The position numbers were made by a program, and so were the translations under genes. The notes below the pieces were generated by a model that was not told where the DNA came from, searched no databases, and saw nothing but the letters and a program-made list of their open reading frames with translations. Source: G965197675 sp965197675 (GTDB lineage: Bacteria; Chloroflexota; Dehalococcoidia; Plut-88900). Taken from it: a stretch of 64,000 nt of DNA. This document shows, piece by piece, positions 27,825-36,569 of the stretch. The first letter of the stretch is position 1. Each line of letters starts with the position of its first letter. The stretch spans positions 682,001 to 746,000 of the forward strand of contig OZ240221.1 in assembly GCA_965197675.1 (NCBI GenBank). Direction: 5' to 3'.

Positions 27825-28005
27825 GGATTCCCGTGCCAAGCACGGGAATGACGGTATAGAGGGAGCAGGGGAATGACGAGTGGGAGGTGAGAGCACCCTT
27901 CGACAAGCTCAGGATGCCCGGATACACAACATACCCCCGCTCATGATAAGCTTAGAGTTTATCCTGAGTTTACCGAAGGGAACCAGATGAGCGGAGACAT
28001 CCTAT
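27825..28005. repeat. Dispersed repeat family C, copy 3
   Basis: Shows the units ATTCCCGTGCCAAGCACGGG, CTTCGACAAGCTCAGGATG and GTTTATCCTGAGTTTACCG in the same order as the 18.2 kb copy. It fills most of the gap between the MmgE/PrpD and moeA genes, which are transcribed away from it. Confidence 0.75.
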
Positions 28006-28132
28006 CTCCCGAAAGAGAAGGGGCAGGGGAACCCCGGTAGTAGACTCCCAATTGAAAAAGGCGTTGGAGATGGTTAAAATCCTATATTGGCACTCGCCAA
28101 TATTCCAGGTATTGCTGACGTAGAGGCTAAAC

Positions 28133-29422
28133 GTGGTATTGGGCTGGCTTACTGTAGAACAGGCCCTGGAAAAGATACTGGGCTTCGTGGACGTTCTGGA
28201 GACGGAGGACCGTTCCATCCTGGAGTCCTTGGGTCAGGTCCTAGTCGAGGACGCCGTCTCCTCCATCAATATACCGCCCCTGGACAACACGGCCATGGAT
28301 GGCTACGCTGTGCGCTGGGAGGACATTAGCGAGGCAACCGAGGATACCACTGTATTTCTGAAGGTGATAGAGGAGCTGCCTGCAGGGAGTATCGCACGGA
28401 AGAGAGTCACCGAGGGGACGGCCACGAGGATTATGACGGGAGCTCCTCTTCCTGAGGGCGCCGATACTATAGTGCCCTTCGAAGAGACCGACGAAGAGAT
28501 ACAGAAGAGAGAGCACGGCGTCGGCGGGATTAACGAGATTCGGATTCTGAAGGCCACACAGCGCGGCGCCAACGTCAGAAGAGCCGGTGAGGACGTGGTG
28601 GAGGGCTCTGTCATAATAGAAACAGGAACCGTATTGAGGCCTGCAGAGATCGGCGTTTTAGCTTCTCTCGGGCTGCCTACTGTGAAGGTGGTCCGACAAC
28701 CCGTCATCTCTGTCCTTGCCACAGGAGACGAGCTCGTGGAAGTTGGAGAGAAGCTGTCTCCAGGCAAGATATACAACAGCAACAACTTCAGTGTTGCCTC
28801 TCTAATTCTGCACTACGGAGGGATTCCCAAGGTTCTAGGAATCGCAAGAGACAATTTAGAGTCTCTAAAGGCTAAGATTCGCGAGGGTATGGACGCGGAC
28901 ATGGTGATCACGTCCGCCGGAGTGTCTAAGGGGGACTATGATATAGTCAAAGACGTTCTGGCCCAGCAGGGGGAGATCTCTTTTTGGATGGTGAAGATGA
29001 AACCGGCAAGACCCCTGGCATTCGGGGTGTTGAAGGGAGAGGATAAGCGGGGAAGGGTGCGCCAGGTGCCCCACCTCGGGCTGCCTGGCAATCCAGTGAG
29101 CTCTATGATCGCCTTTGAACAGTTTGCCAGACCGGCGCTGCTGAAGATGCAGGGCAAGAAAAACTGGGGCAAACCTACGGTGAAGGCGATTATGGAGGAC
29201 TCAGTTGTAAACACGGATGCGCGCAGAGTCTTTGCTCGCGCCGTTGTCACCAAACGAAACGGCAGCTACTACGCTAAGACAACAGGACCACAGGGATCTG
29301 GTATATTGACATCCATGTCCATGGCAAATGGCCTCGTCATCGTTCCCGAGGATGTGGCGGAGGTGAATAAGGGAGACGAAGTGACGGTTCAAATGCTGGA
29401 CTGGCCGGAGCACCTTCTCTAG
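28133..29422 (+). CDS. moeA: Molybdopterin molybdenumtransferase MoeA
   Basis: The 429-residue enzyme inserts molybdate into adenylated molybdopterin. Visible motifs are DNTAMDGYAV, TGAPLPEGADTIVP, LATGDELVEVGEKLSPGKIY, GVSKGDYD and GLPGNPVSS, covering all four MoeA domains; length is normal. The start is GTG with AGAGG upstream. No other cofactor gene or molybdoenzyme is adjacent; the small conserved gene downstream is cotranscribed. Confidence 0.95.
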   Translation: MVLGWLTVEQALEKILGFVDVLETEDRSILESLGQVLVEDAVSSINIPPLDNTAMDGYAVRWEDISEATEDTTVFLKVIEELPAGSIARKRVTEGTATRIMTGAPLPEGADTIVPFEETDEEIQKREHGVGGINEIRILKATQRGANVRRAGEDVVEGSVIIETGTVLRPAEIGVLASLGLPTVKVVRQPVISVLATGDELVEVGEKLSPGKIYNSNNFSVASLILHYGGIPKVLGIARDNLESLKAKIREGMDADMVITSAGVSKGDYDIVKDVLAQQGEISFWMVKMKPARPLAFGVLKGEDKRGRVRQVPHLGLPGNPVSSMIAFEQFARPALLKMQGKKNWGKPTVKAIMEDSVVNTDARRVFARAVVTKRNGSYYAKTTGPQGSGILTSMSMANGLVIVPEDVAEVNKGDEVTVQMLDWPEHLL

Positions 29423-29436
29423 ATCAGGAGACGTAT

Positions 29437-29865
29437 TTGCATTCACCCACCGTAACAGAAGAAGAAGTACAGGAATACTCAAAGTTCAGGGTAGACGTAG
29501 ACTGGCACAAGCAGAGGGGAAGGTCCCTGGCCAGCCTGATACGAGGATGGGTCCCCATAGTGGACAAAAAGACCTTCGCTGCCGCTGTTGAAAAGGGGAA
29601 CAACAAGGCCATATTCAAGTCTCTCAAGCGCTATCAGTCAGTCAATCCAGAATTCATCCCGCCGGACCTGTCCATCAAGGAGGCTATATTTAGGGTGTTC
29701 ATTACCGAGTCCAATAAGCCAATGACGCCCGTTGAAATCAAAGACAAGCTCCTGGACTGGTGGAAGGACACCGGTGCGTATAAAGACGTAGAACCTCACA
29801 TAATCAAGAGGTTGCTCGATGGTGACGATTTCTACGGATTCAGAGAGGTACCCGACAAAGAATGA
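29437..29865 (+). CDS. Hypothetical protein, winged-helix-like C-terminus
   Basis: I do not recognise this 142-residue protein. It begins at a TTG 14 bases after moeA. The second half (SIKEAIFRVFITESNKPMTP and following) reads like a winged-helix domain of the kind in which a helix containing TPVEIKDKLLDWW precedes a recognition-like helix (HIIKRLLDGDDFYGF). A nucleic-acid or regulatory role would be a guess. Composition is like its neighbours and the frame is unbroken, supporting a real gene. Confidence 0.65.
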   Translation: MHSPTVTEEEVQEYSKFRVDVDWHKQRGRSLASLIRGWVPIVDKKTFAAAVEKGNNKAIFKSLKRYQSVNPEFIPPDLSIKEAIFRVFITESNKPMTPVEIKDKLLDWWKDTGAYKDVEPHIIKRLLDGDDFYGFREVPDKE

Positions 29866-29880
29866 GCCAATGGAGACGGC

Positions 29881-30171
29881 TCACCTGACTTCAAAGCCAG
29901 TAAACTCACCCGTGATTTCACTCCAATTGACGTCCACTTTTTCCACTTTAGCTCCAGGAGGGCCCTGCTTCAAGAGACTCAAAAGCTCTTCTAGCACAGC
30001 CTTCTCTCCTTCAGCCCTTACTTCCACGGTGCGTTCGTCCGGCAGATTTCTAGCGTAGCCTACGAGAGAACGTTCTATAGCGTAGTGATACACAAACATA
30101 CGGAAGTAGACGCCCTGTACCCTTCCATGGATCAGAGCCGATAGTTGGCCTTCGTCAGACACAATTATCAA
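29881..30171 (-). CDS. acyP: Acylphosphatase
   Basis: The 96-residue protein has the complete acylphosphatase fold: phosphate loop GRVQGVYFR with catalytic Arg, and catalytic Asn in GYARNLPDE, then the VEVRAEGE strand. It hydrolyses carboxyl-phosphate bonds. The start is TTG. It converges on the moeA pair. Confidence 0.93.
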   Translation of the reverse strand: MIIVSDEGQLSALIHGRVQGVYFRMFVYHYAIERSLVGYARNLPDERTVEVRAEGEKAVLEELLSLLKQGPPGAKVEKVDVNWSEITGEFTGFEVR

Positions 30172-30302
30172 ATACGGAGTTGAGAGTGAGAGAGTAAAGA
30201 TGGTTGAATGTAGTGCTATCGCTCGTGAAGTCTAGCAAAAGTCTTCAGATCTGTAAATCTGATGGATTATCGCCTTATGGGACACCTGGCGCGATATCCA
30301 GC

Positions 30303-30332
30303 TTGCGCGGCGGGATTGGCCAAGCCTATAAT
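30303..30332 (+). promoter_or_regulatory. Candidate promoter of the channel-usp-trkA operon
   Basis: TTGCGC (30303-30308) and a perfect TATAAT (30327-30332) are 18 bases apart, 40 bases upstream of the channel-like gene. Confidence 0.5.
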
Positions 30333-30372
30333 TTGCTCCACTAGAGGCAGTAAATAGTAGGGGCAGGGAAAC

Positions 30373-30957
30373 ATGCGGCGGGATAGAAGAGAGAGATTTG
30401 AACGAGTAGCTGTTGGAAGACCTGGTGAGGAGGTCTTGCGTCGCAGGGTGAGGAGTCACACCCAACTCAGACTCACCCCAGGACTACCAAACCTCTTCCA
30501 GTTTACCAGGCAGATGCTCACTGAGACACCACTGGTCATAATGCTCTTCGTGGTGGCGATACTTACAGCCATTGTTGCAGGTGGTTTATTCTTTTCTGAG
30601 CGAAATGTCAACGATAACGTAGACACCTACTTGGATACTGCGTGGTGGGCGGTGTTCACCATGCAAACTCACGGAAATTCCTGGCGCCCCGAGTCTACTA
30701 TAGGCAGCGGCATCGGTATGGCTTGGGCGATAGTGGGAACGGCTCTCTTCTATGGTGCCATAATAGCCAGCATAACCGTTTATTTCATGCGGCGCAGGGA
30801 GCGAGCGGAGAGGGAGGTTGTAACTGTCATTAAGCGAAACTTGGATGACTTGGAGCGCCTTAATCTGCAAGAATTGGAATTTCTGAAGGAGGCCGCCGAT
30901 AACGTAATCAATCTGCAAATCGAGCAGGTAAAGGCCAGAAGTCAAGCGGCTAGGTAG
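30373..30957 (+). CDS. Two-helix ion-channel-like membrane protein, atypical filter
   Basis: The 194-residue protein has a basic N-terminus, a membrane helix at about 53-74, a pore-helix-like segment (LDTAWWAVFTM, 88-97), a second membrane helix at 113-139 and a charged cytoplasmic helix. This is the 2TM potassium-channel plan, but the selectivity filter normally reading T-x-G-Y-G-D is MQTHGN here. It may be a channel of altered selectivity or a channel-derived sensor. It leads an operon with a universal stress protein and two TrkA-type NAD-binding proteins, which normally gate potassium transport, so it is the likely membrane partner. Confidence 0.8.
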   Translation: MRRDRRERFERVAVGRPGEEVLRRRVRSHTQLRLTPGLPNLFQFTRQMLTETPLVIMLFVVAILTAIVAGGLFFSERNVNDNVDTYLDTAWWAVFTMQTHGNSWRPESTIGSGIGMAWAIVGTALFYGAIIASITVYFMRRRERAEREVVTVIKRNLDDLERLNLQELEFLKEAADNVINLQIEQVKARSQAAR

Positions 30958-31011
30958 CATTGAGATTCGGGAGTTGGCCTTCCGACGCCCAGATTATAAG
31001 AGAGCGCATTT

Positions 31012-31452
31012 ATGGAATATAGACGAATACTGGTGCCGGTGGAAGGGGATACGGCTGACGAGGAGGCCATAAGGCTAGCCTGTAACTTTGCCAAGAAGGG
31101 TAAAGGGCAAGTGTATATCCTGTTCGTCATCGAAGTGCCCTGGAAGCTACCCCTAGATGCCGAGATGGAGCTGGAAGTTAGAAAAGCAGAGGCGGTATTA
31201 GACTACATGGAGAGCTTGGTGAAACAAGAGCACTGCGAGGTTCAAACAGAGGTTCTCCAGGCGAGAACGGCTGGCAACGCGGTTGTGGAGGAGGCGCTTG
31301 CTCGGAAGATAGACCTCCTGGTGATGAACACTCCCTACAACACGCTTTATGGAGAATTTAATCTGGGTAAGGCTGCGCCTTACGTGCTGGAGAAGGCGCC
31401 TTGCGAAGTCTGGCTGTATAGGGGGCCTATGAACGGAGCGGGTAGAACATAG
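31012..31452 (+). CDS. Universal stress protein family (UspA)
   Basis: The 146-residue single-domain protein begins YRRILVPVEGDTADEEAIRLA and has the alternating alpha/beta pattern of UspA. The usual ATP-binding G-x2-G-x9-G-S motif near the C-terminus is not clear (FNLGKAAPYVLEKAPC), so it may not bind ATP. Usp domains often regulate ion transporters, which suits its position between the channel-like and TrkA genes. Confidence 0.85.
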   Translation: MEYRRILVPVEGDTADEEAIRLACNFAKKGKGQVYILFVIEVPWKLPLDAEMELEVRKAEAVLDYMESLVKQEHCEVQTEVLQARTAGNAVVEEALARKIDLLVMNTPYNTLYGEFNLGKAAPYVLEKAPCEVWLYRGPMNGAGRT

Positions 31453-31479
31453 GTAGAGTATTCAAAAGCTAGAGTAGCT

Positions 31480-31878
31480 ATGAACGTTGTTATTATCGGT
31501 TGTGGGCGAGTTGGAGGAAGATTGGCATCTATGTTGGACAAAGATGACCACGAGGTGACTGTGATGGACCTAGACCCCCACGCATTTCGGTGGCTTCCTC
31601 CAAGCTTCAGGGGAAAGGCTGTCGTGGGAGATGGAACTGACGAAGATGCTCTGAGAAGAGCGGACACAGAGAATGCGGATGTCTTCGTTGCCACCACGCA
31701 AGGCGATAATAGGAACGTTTTGGCAACGCAGAAGGCCAGATATATTTTCAGAGTGCCAAAGGTAATGTGTCGCATCTACGATCCCATTCGGCGGGAGATC
31801 TATCGAGACATGGGCCTCGAGACTATAAGCCCGACGACGGTTACTGCCGAGCTGCTTAAAAATGCAGTAGAGAGGTGA
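31480..31878 (+). CDS. TrkA-N (RCK) domain protein
   Basis: The 132-residue protein is one RCK/TrkA-N Rossmann domain: VIIGCGRVGGRLASML with GxGxxG and the ribose-binding Asp in VTVMDLDPHA. It lacks the TrkA-C domain. RCK proteins bind NAD(H) or nucleotides and gate potassium channels and transporters. The second TrkA protein starts 11 bases downstream; the pair may form a hetero-oligomeric ring, as in split TrkA/KtrA systems. Confidence 0.9.
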   Translation: MNVVIIGCGRVGGRLASMLDKDDHEVTVMDLDPHAFRWLPPSFRGKAVVGDGTDEDALRRADTENADVFVATTQGDNRNVLATQKARYIFRVPKVMCRIYDPIRREIYRDMGLETISPTTVTAELLKNAVER

Positions 31879-31888
31879 CGGGAATACC

Positions 31889-32572
31889 GTGTATATCCTG
31901 ATTGTAGGCGGCGGCAAGATAGGCTGTCAGCTTCACAAGACGCTTGTAGAGGACGATCACGAAGCGCTGGTTCTTGAGAAAGACCCTGATCGATGCGCAC
32001 GGATCACCAGCGAACTGGGAAACATAGCCTTCAGGGGAGATGGATGTGAGGCGGCTACCCTGGAACATGTGGGCGCCGGCAGGGCGGATATGCTTATTTC
32101 CGTCACAGGGGACGACGCAGACAACTTGGTGGCGTGTCAGGTGGCGAAATACAAGTTTGAGGTTCCTCGTACCATCTCCTTGATAAACGATCCACGTCAC
32201 GATGCCCTGTTTAAGAAGCTGGGGGTTGACGTTACTGTTAGCGTTCTAGATCTCATACTAGCCCACATCGAGCATGAGTTGCCCTCTCATCCTCTCGTTC
32301 ACCTCCTCAGCCTCAAAGGGGCGGGGCTTGAGATAGTAGAGGTGAAGGTGGCTGGTGAATCCGAAGTAGCGGATAGGCGTTTGGGAGACATAGAGCTACC
32401 GGTGGGCAGTGTGGTGTCTTTGGTCATCGATAAGAATGGAAATCCTCAGATACCCACCACAGATCTAGTATTGAAACCCGAGGACGAGGTGGTGGCAGTA
32501 ACCCGGCCAGAGGCGGAGGAGACCCTACGAGCTGCCTTCACGGGGGCACAGGTCGGTTCCTCAAATGCCTAA
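31889..32572 (+). CDS. TrkA family protein with TrkA-N and TrkA-C domains
   Basis: The 227-residue protein has the Rossmann motif LIVGGGKIGCQL with acidic residue in LVLEKDPDR, and a TrkA-C (RCK-C) domain from about residue 140 to 215 ending EDEVVAVTRPEAEETL. The start is GTG. It overlaps pheA by eight bases. It would regulate potassium flux through the channel-like protein or another transporter; no TrkH/KtrB subunit is encoded in the window. Confidence 0.92.
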   Translation: MYILIVGGGKIGCQLHKTLVEDDHEALVLEKDPDRCARITSELGNIAFRGDGCEAATLEHVGAGRADMLISVTGDDADNLVACQVAKYKFEVPRTISLINDPRHDALFKKLGVDVTVSVLDLILAHIEHELPSHPLVHLLSLKGAGLEIVEVKVAGESEVADRRLGDIELPVGSVVSLVIDKNGNPQIPTTDLVLKPEDEVVAVTRPEAEETLRAAFTGAQVGSSNA

Positions 32573-33401
32573 GAAGATAGGCTACCTGGGGCCGGCGGGC
32601 ACATTCACTGAAGAGGCGGCTCTCCTCTACGATAGCCAGGCTCAGCTGATTCCCTTCACATCCATCTCAGGGGTGGGCGTTGCCGTAGTAACCTCTATGG
32701 TGGACGAAGGGGTAGTGGCTATCGAGAACAGCATAGAGGGCTCGGTTACCGACACACTGGACTTGCTCATTCGGGAATCTGCCTTAGCCATCAAAAGAGA
32801 GATAGTGCTACCCATTCGGCATTGTCTGTTGGTGAAGCCGGGAACCTCTACCGATAAGATCAACGCCATCTTCTCCCATCCTCAAGCGCTTGCCCAGTGT
32901 CGAAGCTTCCTTGAACGGTGCTTCCCCAAAGCTCAACTGGAGGCTGCATTAAGCACCGCGGCCGCGGTGGAAGAGATAAACAAAGGTGATGGGTCTATAG
33001 CCGGGATCGGCACGAGACGAGCTGCAGAGCTGTACGGCGTTGAGATACTGGCTTCCAATATCCAGGATAGCGACGCTAACGTAACCAGGTTCGTAGTTTT
33101 ATCTTCCCAAGACTACCCTATTACGGGATCGGATAGGACATCCCTGTGCTTTTCCTTTGATGGTGATGAGCCGGGTCTATTAGTGGGCGTATTGAGTGAA
33201 TTTGCTCAGAGGAGCATAAACCTGGCAAAGGTAGAGTCTCGGCCTTCGAAGGAGAGCCTGGGCACATACATATTCCTGGTGGACGTGGATGGACACAGGG
33301 AGGACCCACTCGTCAAGGAGACTTTAGAGCAGGTCAAGAAGAGTTGCTCCAGACTCAAGATTTTCGGGTCTTACCCCAAGTTCGCTCCGAATCAAGACTA
33401 G
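32565..33401 (+). CDS. pheA: Prephenate dehydratase
   Basis: The 278-residue protein converts prephenate to phenylpyruvate. It begins KKIGYLGPAGTFTEEAA, has the catalytic TRF motif in DANVTRFVVLS near residue 180 and a C-terminal ACT domain with the phenylalanine-binding ESRPSK motif. It is the monofunctional type. The gene overlaps the TrkA gene by eight bases, so it is translated from the same transcript despite the unrelated function. Confidence 0.95.
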   Translation: MPKKIGYLGPAGTFTEEAALLYDSQAQLIPFTSISGVGVAVVTSMVDEGVVAIENSIEGSVTDTLDLLIRESALAIKREIVLPIRHCLLVKPGTSTDKINAIFSHPQALAQCRSFLERCFPKAQLEAALSTAAAVEEINKGDGSIAGIGTRRAAELYGVEILASNIQDSDANVTRFVVLSSQDYPITGSDRTSLCFSFDGDEPGLLVGVLSEFAQRSINLAKVESRPSKESLGTYIFLVDVDGHREDPLVKETLEQVKKSCSRLKIFGSYPKFAPNQD

Positions 33402-33448
33402 CCTGTAGATACGCTCGCCGACACTGATCGCTAGGTGGTTTCCGTATC

Positions 33449-33733
33449 CTAGCCGCGAGCTTTCCGAAGGCTCTCCCCCAACTCCCCAGACCTTTGGGAG
33501 GCTGCTTCTTTGCCCTCTTCTACTGCTTGATGGAGAACTTGTCTCCCCTCTTCCAATACCTCTTTCACCTTGGCCCGAACGGTCTCTCCAATCTCCTTGG
33601 CCCTAGCTTTTGTATAGGGGCTTTCAGAATCCTCGCCCTCCTGTGGTTCATACTGATACTGGGGAGACAGGACGAGAGCTATAGCTGCACCGGCAACTCC
33701 GCCGACTATGAACCCGAAGAGGAATCCGAACAT
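33449..33733 (-). CDS. YtxH-like small membrane protein
   Basis: The 94-residue protein has a glycine/alanine-rich membrane helix (FGFLFGFIVGGVAGAAIALV) followed by a long charged amphipathic helix, as in YtxH general-stress proteins. It starts one base after the upstream membrane gene, so the two form a unit. Function is unknown; members associate with cell-envelope stress. Confidence 0.7.
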   Translation of the reverse strand: MFGFLFGFIVGGVAGAAIALVLSPQYQYEPQEGEDSESPYTKARAKEIGETVRAKVKEVLEEGRQVLHQAVEEGKEAASQRSGELGESLRKARG

Positions 33734-33734
33734 C

Positions 33735-34043
33735 TTAGTCGCCTCCCCTCTTACTTGCTAGCTTCCCGAGGAACTTCACTCCCTGCCATGCACCGGTCAC
33801 AAAGCTGGATGTCTTGATGATGGGCTTGGTTACGGTGTCGGTAATCAGGCTCGAAGTGGCGGCGGCATTGCTAAGAACTGTTCTGGTGGACTCCAGGTTG
33901 CCTCGAATGCCATCCACGGCTCCTCCCACCTTCTTAAAGAAGAAAATGGTGACCAAGGTTATTATCAGAAAGGTGACGGCCCCGATGCCAGCGTAGATGA
34001 TTATTACGTAATCGCGTATTTCTGCAAGAGATAAAGCGAGCAA
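33735..34043 (-). CDS. Small single-pass membrane protein (DUF948-like)
   Basis: The 102-residue protein has one hydrophobic helix (YVIIIYAGIGAVTFLIITLV, residues 12-31) followed by a helical region with VDGIRGNLESTRTVL. The arrangement resembles DUF948 proteins, which often precede YtxH proteins, as here. Confidence 0.65.
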   Translation of the reverse strand: MLALSLAEIRDYVIIIYAGIGAVTFLIITLVTIFFFKKVGGAVDGIRGNLESTRTVLSNAAATSSLITDTVTKPIIKTSSFVTGAWQGVKFLGKLASKRGGD

Positions 34044-34154
34044 GCAAACTCACCTCCCTGAGAGTCTCGGGCATGATAACATACCCAGCCCTCTCTGACA
34101 ACGAAGCGTACTTACAGGTATTCCCGGGGTGTGTTGGTAGTAGGATAATAGGGA

Positions 34155-34260
34155 GAGGGGTTGGATTCCCGCGTCAAGCACGGGTATGACGGCGTGGGGA
34201 GTGGGGGATGTGCTCCCAGACCCCAAAATCTGCCTGGGCGGGCGGTTGGGGAACAAGGCG
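34155..34260. repeat. Partial family C hairpin and family A core
   Basis: ATTCCCGCGTCAAGCACGGG is a variant of the family C hairpin; it is followed by a degenerate GGGCGGGCGGTTGGGGAACAA stretch like the family A end. It lies in the 350-base gap downstream of gap. I see nothing else in that gap. Confidence 0.55.
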
Positions 34261-34395
34261 GTTGCCTTTATGAGACAGGCACATAGTTGCTAGCATATCT
34301 ACAGGACTTGAGCCTGCCGCTAGATATCCGCGGGGCACTACCTATGGCAGACCGCCATTTACTTTGAAGTATGCAGGCTTTTCATTCGCAGGCGC

Positions 34396-35409
34396 CTACA
34401 GACTCTTCTTTGCTATGTAGGCTGCCAGGTCTCCTACTCGACAACTGTATCCCCACTCGTTATCGTACCACCCCAATATCTTCACCATGTTGTCGCCTAT
34501 GACCATCGTAGACGACGCATCGAAGATGGAGCTGGCGGGATTGCCCACGAAATCGCTGCTCACCAGCTCCTCCTCTGTGTATTCCAGGATGCCTTTGAGG
34601 GTCTCTTGTGCTTCTTCTTTGAACACCTGGTTTATCTCTTCTTTGGTTACTTTACGTTCTACGTTGGCAACCAGGTCGATCAGGGAGACTGTGGTAACCG
34701 GCACCCTAAAGGCCATACCGTGGATCTTCCCTTGAAGTTCCGGCATCACTAGCCCTACGGCTTTAGCTGCTCCAGTGGTGGTGGGTATTACGTTGGCGGC
34801 GGCGGCTCGGGCACGTCGTAAGTCGGGGTGGAACTGGTCTAGGATACGCTGGTCGTTGGTGTATGCGTGGATAGTGGACATAAGAGCGTTGCTGATTCTG
34901 AAATGATCGTGGAGGACTTTCACCAGAGGAGCCACACAGTTGGTGGTACACGAGGCGTTGGATATCACTGTGTGCCGCTGAGGGTCATATGTATCATCGT
35001 TGACTCCCAGGACTATGGTGACATCCGCTCCTTTTGCCGGCGCGGATATGATGACTTTCTTTGCCCCACCGGATAGGTGTGCCGCCGCCTTGGTTGCATC
35101 GGTAAAGAAGCCGGTGGACTCTACGACTATGTCTATGCCGAAGTCAGCCCATGGAATCTTTGCAGGGTCTTTTTCAGCCAGCACTCTTACGTGATGACCA
35201 TCCACTACCAAATCGCTAGCGGCGACTTCTACAGTGCCTGGGTAGGTCCCATAGTTGGTATCGTACTTGAGCAGGTGGGCGTTGGTACGAGAGTCAGTGA
35301 GGTCGTTGACTGCCGTTACCTCCAGATTTCCCTTGTGGCGCTCCATGATAGAGCGTAGTATCTGTCTGCCAATTCTTCCAAACCCGTTGATGCCGATTTT
35401 GATGGTCAC
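34396..35409 (-). CDS. gap: Type I glyceraldehyde-3-phosphate dehydrogenase
   Basis: The 337-residue enzyme has the NAD-binding start IKIGINGFGRIGRQ, the catalytic Cys in ISNASCTTNC (near 150), and the phosphate-binding stretch that follows IPTTTGAAKAV. AGGAGG five bases upstream marks GTG 35409 as the start; a longer frame reaches 35451 without a ribosome site. Acts in glycolysis/gluconeogenesis together with enolase encoded nearby. Confidence 0.96.
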   Translation of the reverse strand: MTIKIGINGFGRIGRQILRSIMERHKGNLEVTAVNDLTDSRTNAHLLKYDTNYGTYPGTVEVAASDLVVDGHHVRVLAEKDPAKIPWADFGIDIVVESTGFFTDATKAAAHLSGGAKKVIISAPAKGADVTIVLGVNDDTYDPQRHTVISNASCTTNCVAPLVKVLHDHFRISNALMSTIHAYTNDQRILDQFHPDLRRARAAAANVIPTTTGAAKAVGLVMPELQGKIHGMAFRVPVTTVSLIDLVANVERKVTKEEINQVFKEEAQETLKGILEYTEEELVSSDFVGNPASSIFDASSTMVIGDNMVKILGWYDNEWGYSCRVGDLAAYIAKKSL

Positions 35410-35469
35410 TCTTGCCTCCTGACTAACGTTAGTCCATCGCTTAGGTAGCATGGCGCTGGCTGAAAATCA

Positions 35470-36372
35470 TTAGTTGTTGAGAGTTCGATCGAAGAAGTCC
35501 GCTACCTTCGATACGTACTCTTGCGGATTGGTCTTGTAGGCTCTTGTATGGCTGGCTTCTGGCACGATCCATAGTCCCTGGCTACCGTTGTTGGCGGCGG
35601 CATGTAGCAAAAGGGCATCTGCAGGAGGCACTATCTCGTCCTCGGCTCCGTGAATTATCATCACTTTGTCTGGTTTTAGCTTGCTTACGACTCGGAGTGG
35701 TCTGATTTCACCGAGGTCAATTCCGTACATGACTTTGATCATACACATCCACCCGAAGTTGAATTTGCTGGGAAGGTCGATGCGCTTGCGCGCCTCCTTC
35801 TCGATGAGCTTGGGAAGGTCTGCGAAGGAGCTATCCGATACGACCGGCATGTCCAGGCTGTTGTCGCCCGCTACGAGGATGGCTACGGCTGCGCCTAGGG
35901 AGAAACCCAGTATTCCTATGGAGTCGGGCGGTACTCCCCTGCTGGTGACATAGTCGATAGCTCCCAATAGGTCTCGGCGCTCATAGTATCCCACTGATGA
36001 TCTTTTCCCATCTGACTCCCCCCGGTTACGCATATCGAAGAGGAGCAGGCTGTAGCCGCGTTGGGTCAAGTCTTTCGCCAAGCTTAGCGTACCGATGTGC
36101 GGATCTGCTCGATGCTTTTCTCCCCCGTGAACCAAAATGATACAGCAGTTTTCAGAGCCTCCGCTAATCCACCATCCCCTTAGTGTCAGATGGTCCTTTT
36201 TACTGGGGAAGGTCACTTCTTCGTACTCGAGACCCAGATCGGAGGGGGATTGACGCACCGGCTCTCTGATTACCCTCGTTATCGAGTAGGCTATATAGCC
36301 CATGAAGACCACTATAGCCAGCACGGCCTCAACGAGGGTGAGCACGATGGCAAACTTAATGCAGCCTTTCAT
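35470..36372 (-). CDS. Membrane-anchored alpha/beta hydrolase
   Basis: The 300-residue protein has an N-terminal membrane helix (residues 5-28) and an alpha/beta hydrolase domain: LVHGGEKHRADP, nucleophile GFSLGAA near 155, acid in HGAEDEIVPP and His in PEASHTRAY. It is of the BAAT/dipeptidyl-peptidase-like hydrolase group. Its ATG overlaps the stop of the small CxxC gene upstream (ATGA), so the two are translationally coupled. Confidence 0.88.
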   Translation of the reverse strand: MKGCIKFAIVLTLVEAVLAIVVFMGYIAYSITRVIREPVRQSPSDLGLEYEEVTFPSKKDHLTLRGWWISGGSENCCIILVHGGEKHRADPHIGTLSLAKDLTQRGYSLLLFDMRNRGESDGKRSSVGYYERRDLLGAIDYVTSRGVPPDSIGILGFSLGAAVAILVAGDNSLDMPVVSDSSFADLPKLIEKEARKRIDLPSKFNFGWMCMIKVMYGIDLGEIRPLRVVSKLKPDKVMIIHGAEDEIVPPADALLLHAAANNGSQGLWIVPEASHTRAYKTNPQEYVSKVADFFDRTLNN

Positions 36373-36545
36373 CGGCTGTTGCTGTCGAGTTCGCTCATCT
36401 TCTTTCGCAGATTGGCCTCTTCAGTGGGGTGAGAGGAGAGGCTGGAAGTATTGTTCAGGGCTGACCTGAAGTCTGGGACGCAATAGATCTTGTCCTCTCT
36501 GCGAATCCAGTTAGAGGTCTCTTTTCTGCAGACGCTACACTTCAT
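36369..36545 (-). CDS. Small CxxC protein, 58 residues
   Basis: A short frame reads MKCSVCRKETSNWIRREDK and then IYCVPDF, with a CxxC pair and a third Cys as in treble-clef or zinc-ribbon scraps, followed by a polar helical tail. GGTGAA lies seven bases before the ATG, and its TGA overlaps the hydrolase ATG, the arrangement expected of a real coupled gene. Function is unknown. Confidence 0.6.
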   Translation of the reverse strand: MKCSVCRKETSNWIRREDKIYCVPDFRSALNNTSSLSSHPTEEANLRKKMSELDSNSR

Positions 36546-36569
36546 AACGGTTCACCTTGCAATAGTGGA

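Noticed and set aside
27720..27896. Longer N-terminus for the MmgE/PrpD protein
   Set aside because: The extension reads through a family C repeat and lacks a ribosome site, while GAGGGGGA precedes ATG 27719.
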